Of a stretch of DNA of 64,000 bases, positions 43,610-51,974 are shown piece by piece (the stretch's first letter is position 1; the number at the start of each line of letters is the position of its first letter). Both the position numbers and the translations under genes were made by a program. Below the pieces are notes generated by a model. That model was not told the DNA's origin. It did no database searches and saw only the letters and a list, made by a program, of their open reading frames with translations. The stretch comes from CAYXZP01 sp964469485. Its GTDB lineage: Bacteria; Desulfobacterota; Binatia; UBA1149; CAYXZP01. The stretch spans positions 7,427 through 71,426 of the forward strand of contig CAYXZP010000002.1 of the NCBI GenBank assembly GCA_964469485.1, given 5' to 3'.

Positions 43610-44536
43610 ATGCTGGCGGCGGCCGACGAGGGACTCCACGACTGGCCGCGCGAGCCGGGCAGCACCTGGAAAGAGAACTACTACTGGAACCTTGCCGACC
43701 GGCGGGCCGGTGTCTGGGGCTTCGCCCACATATCGCTGGTGCGCACGGCCGGCCAGGCGGTCTTCTCGACCGCCTACATGATCGACGGCCGTGTGAGGTT
43801 TCACCGCAACGAGGTCGCGATTGGCGCTAGGGATGTCCACCTCGACGACGGCACGCTGTCGGTGGAGGTCGTGGAACCCTTCGAGCATCACCGTGTGCGG
43901 GTTACCTCGGACGATTACCGCCTCGAGCTTGATTACAAGGCCCGTTTCGAGGCTTTCAGTTACTCCGGTCGGCGCATTGCCGCCAACCGCGCTCGTATCC
44001 CGCACTTGCGGCAGCGCCGTTATGAACAAGGGATGGAGGTCAGCGGCACCTGTACGCTCGGTGACAAGGATGGCAAGGGTGGCCGGCGGATCTCCATCGA
44101 CTGCCTCGGACACAGGGACCACTCTTGGGGCAGGCGCGAGGAGAGCAAGATCGACGGTTGGAACTGGGCCGCGGTACAGTTGCCCGAGAAGACCATCAAC
44201 ATCACCCGTTCCTTCAGCGGTGACGCATACAACATGAACGGCTTCATATCGTCCGCGGCGGGCAACGTGGGTGTGAACGAGGTCGAATTCGAGACCCTCG
44301 AGACCGAGGACGACGGCCGTACCCCGGTGGCGACCCGTTACCGCTTCCGTGACGATTCCGGTCGAGCCTGGACCTTGGTGTCCAGGAGATTCTCCGATCT
44401 CTTCGAGACCGTGCGCGCCGAACGTGATCGGCAGTCGACGGTGATATACGAGAACTTCGCCGACTATGTGCTGGAAGAGACCGGTGAGATCGGTTGGGGC
44501 ATAGACGAATACCAGCGGCACCGGACAACGGCGTGA
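43610..44536 (+). CDS. AttH/DUF7064-like beta-barrel protein
   Basis: 308 residues from ATG 43610 (TTG 43574 is also in frame). Sequence blocks GVWGFAHISLVRTAG, GHRDHSWGRREESKIDGWNW and TRYRFRDDSGRAWTL resemble the AttH/CrtC-like lipocalin superfamily and the DUF7064/7065 proteins found in lipid and steroid gene sets. HRDHSWG is the most conserved-looking stretch. No signal peptide. It may bind or modify a hydrophobic substrate. Its stop overlaps the GTG of the enoyl-CoA hydratase (GTGA), tying it to acyl-CoA metabolism. Confidence 0.72.
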   Translation: MLAAADEGLHDWPREPGSTWKENYYWNLADRRAGVWGFAHISLVRTAGQAVFSTAYMIDGRVRFHRNEVAIGARDVHLDDGTLSVEVVEPFEHHRVRVTSDDYRLELDYKARFEAFSYSGRRIAANRARIPHLRQRRYEQGMEVSGTCTLGDKDGKGGRRISIDCLGHRDHSWGRREESKIDGWNWAAVQLPEKTINITRSFSGDAYNMNGFISSAAGNVGVNEVEFETLETEDDGRTPVATRYRFRDDSGRAWTLVSRRFSDLFETVRAERDRQSTVIYENFADYVLEETGEIGWGIDEYQRHRTTA

Positions 44537-45381
44537 ACTACCAAGAGATCGAGTACGATGTCGCTGGCGGGGTTGCCACCGTCACCTTCAACCGTCCCGG
44601 CCGGCTAAACGCACTGACCCTGAGAACGACGGCGGAACTGCGCGACGCCGTACTGGCGGCAGAGGCCGACGAAGAGGCTCGCGTGATCGTGATAACCGGT
44701 GCCGGGCGCGGCTTCTCGGCCGGCGCCGACATTGCCTCGCTCGGGGCCCTGGCCGACGGCGAGCCTCACCGGCTCGCCGGGGAAGCCGGGGAATACGGTC
44801 GATCGGCCGCCGACCGTGACCTCCATGGCCGCGACGGCGCACGAGAGGACTTCCGCCGCGAGCACAGCTTCCTGCCGGGAGTGGCCAAGCCCGTCGTTGC
44901 CGGGATCAACGGACCGGCCGCCGGTTTGGGCCTGGTGATAGCCCTGTATGCCGATATACGCATCGCCTCCGAGCACGCGCGCTTCACGACGGCTTTTGCC
45001 AAGCGCGGCCTGGTCGCCGAATATGGGTTGGCCTGGATACTGCCACGCTTGGTCGGTCTCGGGCAGGCCATCGATCTGACCTTCAGCAGCCGTATCATAG
45101 ACGCTGAAGAGGCCCTGCGCATCGGCCTGGTCAGCCGCGTCATTTCTCACGACAACTTCTCGGCCGCATTACACGACATCGCCTCGGACCTTGCGCACCG
45201 GTCCTCGCCGCGCTCGCTGCGCGTGATGAAGAAGCAATTCTACGATGCCCAGTTCGAGCCTTTGGCCGAGGCCTACGACAAGGCGATCGCCGAGATGTTG
45301 GAGAGCTTCGGGTCCGAGGACTTCCGTGAGGGCGTCGCCCACTGGCAGCAAAAGCGCGAGCCGTCCTTCACCGGCAAGTAG
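44533..45381 (+). CDS. Enoyl-CoA hydratase/isomerase
   Basis: 282 residues from GTG 44533, overlapping the upstream stop. VTFNRPGRLNALT and GRGFSAGADIASL are crotonase-fold hallmarks, the latter forming the CoA-binding A(D)xK-type loop. GINGPAAGLGLVIALYADIRIAS is the oxyanion-hole region (quoted in part: NGPAAGLGLVIALYAD). A likely acidic residue follows in AKRGLVAEYGLAWILPRLVG. It hydrates or isomerises an enoyl-CoA in beta-oxidation-like degradation. Two nucleotides separate it from the SDR gene at 45383, so the two reactions are probably consecutive. Confidence 0.92.
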   Translation: MNYQEIEYDVAGGVATVTFNRPGRLNALTLRTTAELRDAVLAAEADEEARVIVITGAGRGFSAGADIASLGALADGEPHRLAGEAGEYGRSAADRDLHGRDGAREDFRREHSFLPGVAKPVVAGINGPAAGLGLVIALYADIRIASEHARFTTAFAKRGLVAEYGLAWILPRLVGLGQAIDLTFSSRIIDAEEALRIGLVSRVISHDNFSAALHDIASDLAHRSSPRSLRVMKKQFYDAQFEPLAEAYDKAIAEMLESFGSEDFREGVAHWQQKREPSFTGK

Positions 45382-45382
45382 G

Positions 45383-46159
45383 GTGGAACTTGATGGGAAG
45401 CGCGCGATCGTCACCGGCGGCGGTACCGGTGTGGGCCGCGAGACCGCCCTCGAGCTGGCCCGCCGCGGTTGTTCGGTACTCATAAACTACAGCCGTTCCC
45501 GCGCCGAGGCCGAGGCCACGGCCTCCGAGATCGAGGCGCTCGGGGTCGGGGCGGTGGCCATGCTCGCCGACGTTGCCGATGACGCGGCCTGCCGGGCCAT
45601 GGTCGGACGCGCCACGGACGGGTTCGGCGGTCTCGACGTGCTGGTCAACAATGCCGGCACCACCCGTTTCATCGAATGGAACGATCTCGAAGCGGTAAGG
45701 ACCGAGGATTGGGAGCGCATCTTCGCCGTCAACCTGCGCGGTGTCTTCCAGTGCATACGCGCGGCCCGCACGGCGCTGGCCGGCCAGGGGGGCGGGGAGA
45801 TCGTCAACGTGGCCAGTCTGGCCGGAATATCGGGGGGCGGCAGCTCGATACCCTATGCCACCTCGAAGGCGGCCGTGATCGCGCTTACCCAGGGCCTGGC
45901 GCCGACGCTCGGACCCGAGATCCGCATCAACGCGGTCGCGCCGGGCTTCATAACCGGACGCTGGTTGGGGCGTGGGCTCGGCGATGCCTACGAACCGGTA
46001 AAGGACCTCATGAGCCAGCGGGCGCCGGCCGGACGGGTCTGCGACCCTTCCGATGTCGCCGCGGCCATAGTCGCGCTCATTGCCGGTTCCGACATGGTAA
46101 GCGGCCAGACCGTCGTGGTCGACGGCGGTGTGCACGCGGTCGGGCCTCTCTCGCTCTGA
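45383..46159 (+). CDS. Short-chain dehydrogenase/reductase (FabG-like)
   Basis: 258 residues from GTG 45383, 2 nt after the enoyl-CoA hydratase stop. TGGGTGVG is the dinucleotide motif, NNAGT the structural motif, and the catalytic Ser lies in NVASLAG, with YATSK giving Tyr and Lys. The C-terminus GQTVVVDGGVHAVG is typical of FabG-like enzymes. It would oxidise a 3-hydroxyacyl-CoA or a ring hydroxyl after hydration. The preference for NAD or NADP is unclear. It is convergent with the alpha/beta hydrolase gene at 46179. Confidence 0.92.
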   Translation: MELDGKRAIVTGGGTGVGRETALELARRGCSVLINYSRSRAEAEATASEIEALGVGAVAMLADVADDAACRAMVGRATDGFGGLDVLVNNAGTTRFIEWNDLEAVRTEDWERIFAVNLRGVFQCIRAARTALAGQGGGEIVNVASLAGISGGGSSIPYATSKAAVIALTQGLAPTLGPEIRINAVAPGFITGRWLGRGLGDAYEPVKDLMSQRAPAGRVCDPSDVAAAIVALIAGSDMVSGQTVVVDGGVHAVGPLSL

Positions 46160-46178
46160 GCCAGCGCGCGCCGGACGC

Positions 46179-46970
46179 TTACCCGAAGAACGAGGTGAGT
46201 TCCGTGATGAAGGTCTCTTCCTTCTCGAACGGCAACATGTGACCGCATTCCGGCACCACGACCAACTCGGCATCCGGTATCAGCTCGGCGAAGCGCCGGC
46301 CGTAGTCTGTGGCCACGACGCGGTCGTCGTCGCCCCACAGACATAGCGTCTTGGCGCTTACGCGACCCAGCAGGCTCTCGAGGGCCGGGTCGTGCAGCAG
46401 CGGGTTCCAGCCTATGCGAGCGGTCGCGGCCAGACCCTTCATGACCTCGGCGAGGACCTCGTCGGGAACCTCCTCGAAGGGCTGCGCCATCATCTGCGCC
46501 ACGGGGTTGTCGGTGTCGTGGAACAGCAACTTTGGCAGCCGTTCGGGAAAACGGCTGTCGAGCGCGAAGATATCGGCGATCGGTCTGTCGGGCAGCCATA
46601 TACCGACCGAGGATACCAGGGCCAGCTTACGGACCCGTTCGGGATAGCGGGCCGCGATCTCGGCCGCTATCCAACCTCCGAGGGAAAGGCCCACTACATC
46701 GACGCTGTCCCACCCCAACTCGTCCATGTAGCTGAGGTAGTGATGGACGAGGTCGATGACACCCGTGATGCTGTCGAGACCGTCGGAGCCGAGGAAGCCG
46801 GGGTGGGCCGGAGCGTGAAGCTCGTAGCGTTCGGCCAGGCGGGTCAGGTGCGGCATCCAGGTCGCCTCTCCCATCGCGCTGTGAAGATAGAGAAGCGGGC
46901 GGCCGCTGCCGCCGCGGATCTCTTCGACCCTGCGCCCGGCCACGGAAAGCGTCGTCTGTGTCGCTTCCAT
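46179..46970 (-). CDS. Alpha/beta hydrolase
   Basis: 263 residues from ATG 46970. LLYLHSAMG supplies the oxyanion loop and VVGLSLGGW the nucleophile elbow (Ser in GLSLGG). WGDDDRVV places the acid and ECGHMLPFE the catalytic His. Size and motifs match meta-cleavage-product or ester hydrolases. It starts 2 nt after the luciferase-like monooxygenase stop, so the two are an operon. A monooxygenase-then-hydrolase sequence (for example Baeyer-Villiger-type oxidation then ester opening) is inferred. Confidence 0.92.
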   Translation of the reverse strand: MEATQTTLSVAGRRVEEIRGGSGRPLLYLHSAMGEATWMPHLTRLAERYELHAPAHPGFLGSDGLDSITGVIDLVHHYLSYMDELGWDSVDVVGLSLGGWIAAEIAARYPERVRKLALVSSVGIWLPDRPIADIFALDSRFPERLPKLLFHDTDNPVAQMMAQPFEEVPDEVLAEVMKGLAATARIGWNPLLHDPALESLLGRVSAKTLCLWGDDDRVVATDYGRRFAELIPDAELVVVPECGHMLPFEKEETFITELTSFFG

Positions 46971-46972
46971 TC

Positions 46973-48169
46973 TCAGGCGGCGTCGGGGAAGGGGATCGGC
47001 GCCGGCATCGCCTCGCCGGCGTTCGGTATGGCGGCGTTCACCCTCGGCATGACCTCTTCGGCGTAGCGGCGGGCGTTCTCCATGGCCTTGGCGGCGGGCA
47101 TGTTGCCGAGTTGGAAGAGGCCAAGCATGTTGCCGCAACCGATGTCCTTGGAGTGTTCTATGATCTTTTCGGCCACGGTCTCCACGCTTCCGCAGAGCGC
47201 GTAGCATCCGGCTTCGACGTCGTCCCAGCTCTCGACGCTATTTACGAAGGTATGGCCGTCGGTCAAGGCCCGTCGGATGCGCAGGGCGGACTGCACCGAG
47301 GTATAGCCGGGCGGTGACAGCGTGAGGCCCGGAATAAGTTTCTTCTGGAAATACCAGAAGTGTTCCTCGAACTCCTCGCGTGCCTTTGCGTCGGTCTCGG
47401 CGACATAGATCGGCATGAGAAGTCCCATCTGTTCGGGGTGCGCCTTGTATCCTTCCTTCTCGCAGATATCGCGGAACATCGCGTAGTTCTTCTTGAAGAA
47501 GTCGATGTGGAAATACGGTATGCCCATGTAGGCGTAACGGTGGCGCGCCACGAACTCCATGGTCTCCACCGAACCCGCCCCGGGTATCCACACTGGCGGG
47601 TGGGGTTTCTGTAACGGCTTTGGCCAGACGTTGACGTAGCGCAGTTTGTAGTACTCGCCGTAGTGTTCGAAGGGCCCCGGCTCGGTCCACGCCCGCATGA
47701 TGAGCTCGTGGGCCTCGGCGAAGCGGGCGCGCGCCTCGGTGGGGTTTATCGAGAAGGAGAAATATTCCGGGCCGCCGCCTATGACCTGCCCGGAGATGAT
47801 GCGGCCGCCCGAGATAACGTCGAGCATGGCGATCTCTTCGGCCACGCGTGTGGGCGGGTTGTAGAGGGGAAGGGCGTTGCCGACTATGGCGATCTTGATG
47901 CGCTCGGTGCGCTGCACGAGCATGGCCGCGATGATGTTGGGGGAGGGCATGAGCCCGTAGGCGTTCTGATGATGCTCGTTGACGCACACGCCGTCGAAGC
48001 CGAAGGTCTCGGAGGCGGCCAGTTGATCGATGTACTCGTTGTAGTAGACCGCGCCCTTGTCGGGCTCGAACAGCTCGTTGGGCACCCACACCCACGCCGA
48101 ATCGTGTTTTTCCTCGAAGTCGGGCGGAAGATCGCGGTAGGGCATGAGGTGAAAGAGGAAATGTTTCAT
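46973..48169 (-). CDS. Luciferase-like (LLM) flavin-dependent oxidoreductase
   Basis: 398 residues from ATG 48169; the open frame extends further upstream without homology. Bacterial luciferase-type TIM-barrel features: FGFDGVCVNEHHQNAYGLMP, IKIAIVGNALPLYNPPTRVAEE (quoted pieces VGNALPLYNPPTRVAEE), LDVISGGRIISGQVIGGG, and WIPGAGSVETMEF. It uses reduced FMN or F420 to oxidise an organic substrate with O2 or to carry out hydride transfer. It is cotranscribed with an alpha/beta hydrolase and divergent from an acyl-CoA dehydrogenase, consistent with lipid or terpenoid degradation. Confidence 0.9.
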   Translation of the reverse strand: MKHFLFHLMPYRDLPPDFEEKHDSAWVWVPNELFEPDKGAVYYNEYIDQLAASETFGFDGVCVNEHHQNAYGLMPSPNIIAAMLVQRTERIKIAIVGNALPLYNPPTRVAEEIAMLDVISGGRIISGQVIGGGPEYFSFSINPTEARARFAEAHELIMRAWTEPGPFEHYGEYYKLRYVNVWPKPLQKPHPPVWIPGAGSVETMEFVARHRYAYMGIPYFHIDFFKKNYAMFRDICEKEGYKAHPEQMGLLMPIYVAETDAKAREEFEEHFWYFQKKLIPGLTLSPPGYTSVQSALRIRRALTDGHTFVNSVESWDDVEAGCYALCGSVETVAEKIIEHSKDIGCGNMLGLFQLGNMPAAKAMENARRYAEEVMPRVNAAIPNAGEAMPAPIPFPDAA

Positions 48170-48305
48170 GCCGCGAGGATGAATACGCGAGCGGCCCGTC
48201 TGAGTCGAGCCGTTAGGGCCGTTCGTTGTTACGCGTAGGCGGGGTCTGTATTGTTGCGGCACTCGGGGCCGGCCGCCTCGCTTCGAAAGGGGGAAACAAA
48301 TAGCG

Positions 48306-49505
48306 ATGTTCTTCGAAATGTCCGAGCGTGCCACCGAGATCCTCGACCACGTGAAGTCCTTCATGGACGAGCACGTTTACCCCAACGAACAACGTATCCA
48401 CGACCAGCTCGAAGAGGGCGATCGCTGGCAGGTCCCGGCCCTTGTCGAAGAACTCAAGACAAAGGCGCGAGCCGAGGGTCTGTGGAACCTTTTCCTGCCC
48501 GAGAGCGAGCATGGCGCCGGTCTGAACAACCTCGAGTACGCGCCCATGGCCGAACAGATGGGACGTTCCTACTGGGCTTCCGAGATATTCAACTGCTCGG
48601 CGCCCGACACCGGCAACATGGAGGTGCTGGCCAGGTACGGGAGCGAAGAACAGAAAAAGCAGTGGCTCGAACCCTTGCTCGACGGTGAGATCCGGTCCTG
48701 CTTCGCGATGACCGAACCCGCGGTGGCCTCATCGGACGCGACCAACATCCGCTCGACGATCACGCGCGATGGCGACGAGTACGTCATCAACGGGCGCAAG
48801 TGGTGGACCTCGGGTGCGGGCGACCCGCGCTGCAAGGTGGCGATCTTCATGGGCCAGACCGACGCCGAAGCCGGTCCCTACGAGAGGCAGTCGATGGTCC
48901 TGGTGCCGATGGACACGGCGGGCCTCAACATCGAGCGCATGCTGACGGTCTTCGGTTACGACGACGCGCCGCACGGTCATGCGGAGGTCGAGTTCAAGGA
49001 CGTGCGCGTGCCCGCGTCCAGCATCATTCTCGGCGAGGGCCGCGGTTTCGAGATCGCCCAAGGCCGTCTCGGTCCCGGCCGTATCCACCACTGTATGCGT
49101 TGCGTCGGCGTTGCCGAGCGTGCGCTCGAGGCGATGTGCCGGCGTGCCAAGGAACGGGTGGCCTTCGGGCGGCCTCTGGCCGAGATGGGGGTGGTCCGCG
49201 AGCAGATCGCGCGATCGCGGATGGATATAGAACAGGCCCGGCTGCTGACACTCAAAGCCGCTTACATGATGGACAGCGTCGGCAACAAGGCCGCGCGCTC
49301 CGAAATTGCCCAGATAAAGGTCGTTGCCCCCGCCGCGGCGCTCCGTGTTGTCGACCGCGCCATACAGGTGCACGGCGGCGGAGGCGTGAGCGGTGACTTC
49401 GGATTGGCCCGCTCCTGGGCCGGGCTGAGGACCCTGCGTCTTGCCGATGGCCCCGACGAGGTGCACACGGCCCAGATCGGCCGTCTCGAACTAAAGCGAC
49501 ACTGA
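48306..49505 (+). CDS. Acyl-CoA dehydrogenase (ACAD10/11-like)
   Basis: 399 residues. Middle-domain landmarks are CFAMTEPAVASSDATNI (FAD/substrate binding), NGRKWWTSGAGDPRC and GHAEVEFKDVRVP. C-terminal landmarks are RVAFGRPLAEMGVVREQIARS, VHGGGGVSGDFGLARSWAGLR and ADGPDEVH. Together they match the ACAD10/11 group acting on long or 4-hydroxyacyl-CoA. It would pass electrons to ETF. GGGGGAAACAAATAGCG before ATG 48306 contains a purine-rich site. It is divergent from the LLM oxidoreductase across 136 bp in which I see no other feature. An EamA transporter gene follows closely. Confidence 0.92.
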   Translation: MFFEMSERATEILDHVKSFMDEHVYPNEQRIHDQLEEGDRWQVPALVEELKTKARAEGLWNLFLPESEHGAGLNNLEYAPMAEQMGRSYWASEIFNCSAPDTGNMEVLARYGSEEQKKQWLEPLLDGEIRSCFAMTEPAVASSDATNIRSTITRDGDEYVINGRKWWTSGAGDPRCKVAIFMGQTDAEAGPYERQSMVLVPMDTAGLNIERMLTVFGYDDAPHGHAEVEFKDVRVPASSIILGEGRGFEIAQGRLGPGRIHHCMRCVGVAERALEAMCRRAKERVAFGRPLAEMGVVREQIARSRMDIEQARLLTLKAAYMMDSVGNKAARSEIAQIKVVAPAAALRVVDRAIQVHGGGGVSGDFGLARSWAGLRTLRLADGPDEVHTAQIGRLELKRH

Positions 49506-49572
49506 GGACCCGGTCGTCGGTCCGCATCTGGCCATAGTCGCCGCCGCCCTGCTGTTCTCGACGGGCGGGGCC

Positions 49573-50385
49573 GTGATCAAGCTCGCTTCGCTCGATGCCT
49601 GGCAGATAGCCGGCTTCCGTTCGGTGCTGGCGGCACTTGTGCTGTCGGGCCTCATGCCCGGCGGTCCGTTACGCTGGCGCCCGCGCGAGCTGGCCGTGGC
49701 GCTGGCATACGCGGGGGCGATGATCTTCTATGTCGCGGCCAACAGGCTTACCACGGCCGCCAACACTATATTCCTGCAGTCGACCGCACCGCTTTACGTC
49801 CTGCTCATCGGCCCGTTCTTGTTACGCGAGCGGCTGGGGCCCAAGGACATACCCTTCATTGCCGTCGTGGTGGCCGGCATGCTCGGCTTCTTTCTCGGAA
49901 CCCCTCGGGTCTATGCGACCGCGCCCGATCCTTCCACCGGCAACATCCTTGCGGCCACGAGCGGCTTGTTGTGGGCCTTTACGATCTCGGGGATCCGCTG
50001 GCTGGCCAGAAGCGAGGGCGACCTGGGTCGGGCCGGTCTGAGAACGGCGCTGGTGGCCGGCAACGTCATGACAGCCGTCCTGTGCCTCCCCTTCGCGTTC
50101 CCGGTACGCGGGGCCGCTTTCGGGGATTTTGCGATCGTGACTTATCTGGGGCTCTTCCAGGTCGGGCTGGCCTATGTCTTCCTGGCGCACGGCGTGCGCA
50201 AGGTCACCGCGCTGGAGGTATCGCTGCTGCTGCTCATCGAGCCGGTGGCCAACTCGTTGTGGGCCTGGCTCGTACACGGCGAACTGTTGAGCGCGTGGGG
50301 CATGGCCGGGGCCCTGCTCATCCTCGGAGCGACGGCCGCTCGCGCCCTGGGTCCTGCACAAAAAAGTGGGGCGGCTCCCTTTTAA
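49573..50385 (+). CDS. EamA/DMT-family transporter, start uncertain
   Basis: 270 residues from GTG 49573. The chain has about nine hydrophobic helices in two EamA halves, with the typical LQSTAPLYVLLIGPFLLRERLG and LLLLIEPVANSLWAWLVHGE blocks (each near a half end). Translation upstream in the same frame gives HLAIVAAALLFSTGGAVIKL, the expected first helix, back to a stop at 49492, but no ATG, GTG or TTG lies there; CTG 49528 is the only candidate. Either a non-standard start is used or the protein is short by half a helix. Substrate unknown; the family exports metabolites. Confidence 0.82.
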   Translation: MIKLASLDAWQIAGFRSVLAALVLSGLMPGGPLRWRPRELAVALAYAGAMIFYVAANRLTTAANTIFLQSTAPLYVLLIGPFLLRERLGPKDIPFIAVVVAGMLGFFLGTPRVYATAPDPSTGNILAATSGLLWAFTISGIRWLARSEGDLGRAGLRTALVAGNVMTAVLCLPFAFPVRGAAFGDFAIVTYLGLFQVGLAYVFLAHGVRKVTALEVSLLLLIEPVANSLWAWLVHGELLSAWGMAGALLILGATAARALGPAQKSGAAPF

Positions 50386-50400
50386 AGGATACCGCCCCAC
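50366..50400 (-). terminator. Rho-independent-type terminator on the reverse strand
   Basis: GTGGGGCGG (50366-50374) and CCGCCCCAC (50392-50400) are perfect arms. Read on the reverse strand, a run of six Ts follows. It overlaps the 3' end of the EamA gene. No reverse-strand gene ends here, so it may block antisense transcripts; in the forward direction it lacks a T run. Confidence 0.5.
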
Positions 50401-50583
50401 CAGGCTGGAGGAAGATGCGACGAGTGTGTCTCGCCGATCTCGTTCGTCCCCGGACAGCTATAGCATCGGCCGGGCTGGAAAAGATACTGGGAATTTCCCA
50501 GGGGTTGCTACGGGAAAACCCTTAGCTGCTCCTCGGTGCGGCGGCGCTTGCATCTCGTTTGCTGCGTCGAACATATAAGAAGG

Positions 50584-51387
50584 ATGAGCAAGCTCGTCAT
50601 GGTGACCGGTGCCGCTAGCGGCATAGGCGCGGCTATTGCCGAGGCCGCGGGCCGGGCCGGTTATCGTGTTGTCCTGGCCGACATCGACGAGGCCGCCGCC
50701 GAGGCCCGGGCGGCCGCCTTGGCCGGGCCTTGCCGGGCCCTCGGCCTTGACGTTCGCCGGCCGGAGGCCTGGGCAAAGGCTCTGGAGGACCTGTCGGGAC
50801 ACGAGGGACTGCCCGACGTACTGGTCAACAACGCCGGCCTCGCCCACAGCGGGCGGGCCGAGCAGATGGGCGCTGACGCGCACCGCCACATGATCGAGGT
50901 CAACCTGCTCGGCGTCATCAACGGTACCACGGCCCTGCTGCCGGCCATGCTCGAGCGAGCAAGCGGCCACATCATAAACATCGCCAGCCTGGCCTCCTTC
51001 GTTCCGATGCCGGGCCTTGCCACCTATTCGGCCACCAAGCATGCGGTGCGTGCCTTCACCAATGCCGTGGCCCTGGAGCAGGCTGGCTCAAAGGTCGCTT
51101 TTACCGTTGTGTGCCCAGGACCGGTGGACACGCCGATGCTCGCTCGGCAGATAGACGACGATATGGCGGCGCTGTCCTTTGCCGACTCCCCCATACCGGC
51201 GGTCGCGATAGCACAAGCGGTATTGCGGGCGATGGTAACGCGGCCCCGGGAGGTCCTGGTACCGGCCGCTCGCGGGCGGCTGCTCAGTATCGCGGGCCTC
51301 TTCCCCGGCCTTGTCGCTCGCATGTTGCCTTTGGCCTGGCGCCGCGGCCGCCGGCAACTGGACCGCCTGCGGGATGGAGACCGTTGA
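50584..51387 (+). CDS. Short-chain dehydrogenase/reductase
   Basis: 267 residues from ATG 50584, with GAAGG just upstream. TGAASGIG, then NNAGL, the catalytic Ser in NIASLAS and YSATK (Tyr/Lys) are all present. VVLADIDEA has an Asp after the second strand, which favours NAD. The C-terminal tail (LPLAWRRGRRQLDRLRDGDR) is basic and amphipathic. The substrate is unknown; the neighbourhood suggests a lipid alcohol or ketone. About 198 bp precede it, containing the hairpin at 50366-50400 and nothing else I recognise. The next gene overlaps its stop as TTGA. Confidence 0.9.
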   Translation: MSKLVMVTGAASGIGAAIAEAAGRAGYRVVLADIDEAAAEARAAALAGPCRALGLDVRRPEAWAKALEDLSGHEGLPDVLVNNAGLAHSGRAEQMGADAHRHMIEVNLLGVINGTTALLPAMLERASGHIINIASLASFVPMPGLATYSATKHAVRAFTNAVALEQAGSKVAFTVVCPGPVDTPMLARQIDDDMAALSFADSPIPAVAIAQAVLRAMVTRPREVLVPAARGRLLSIAGLFPGLVARMLPLAWRRGRRQLDRLRDGDR

Positions 51388-51974
51388 GTCCGGCCGGCCG
51401 CCTTGTTCTCCCCCTGGTGGTCGCCGGAGCGCTGACGTCACTGTCGTGTACGCCCGTGACCTCGGGCGCGCTCGAACTCGACAAGGGCTTTAGCGAAACC
51501 GGTGTCGAGGGCCGCATAGTCGTCATGAGGGTCGAGGATGCCCGGCGCGGGCGCTTCGAGTTGGTGGGCGTCGAACAGGATGTCCACAAAGCGGCGATGA
51601 GATTGCTGCCGGCCAAGGGTTACCCCGTGCTGAGCTACCGGATCGAGGTCAGACCGCAGGAGCGCGAAAGCGCCCGCTCCGACCGCGCGGCCAGACTCTA
51701 CATCTCTGTCGAGGAAGCGGCTGTCGAGGACAGCGAGCGTGGTCGCGTTTACCGTGTTCGTGTGTCGGCTCGTCTGGTCGGGCCGGACTCGGTGCTGTGG
51801 CGGGACTCTGCGGTGGGACGTTCGGGCTTCTCGGGGCTCTTGGTCGCGCTGTCACGGCCGTCGAGCCGTTACGAGGCCGCCCACGAGGCGGTTGCCGACC
51901 TGTTTGACACCCTGCCCCCCAAGCCTGCCGGCGCAGCGGGCGGTCCGGCGCTCAGCCCGGCAAGTAATCTATAG
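51384..51974 (+). CDS. Exported protein of unknown function
   Basis: 196 residues from TTG 51384, which overlaps the SDR stop as TTGA; no ATG or GTG sits nearer. A hydrophobic start (LVLPLVVAGALTSLSC) looks like a signal peptide; a Cys follows but the lipobox is not canonical. The mature part alternates strands (GRIVVMRVEDARRGRFELVG, YRIEVRPQERES, YRVRVSARLVG) and ends in a Pro/Ala-rich tail. I do not recognise a family; a small periplasmic beta-rich protein is inferred. Its 3' end overlaps the convergent DUF1501 gene by 23 nt. Confidence 0.65.
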   Translation: MSPAGRLVLPLVVAGALTSLSCTPVTSGALELDKGFSETGVEGRIVVMRVEDARRGRFELVGVEQDVHKAAMRLLPAKGYPVLSYRIEVRPQERESARSDRAARLYISVEEAAVEDSERGRVYRVRVSARLVGPDSVLWRDSAVGRSGFSGLLVALSRPSSRYEAAHEAVADLFDTLPPKPAGAAGGPALSPASNL

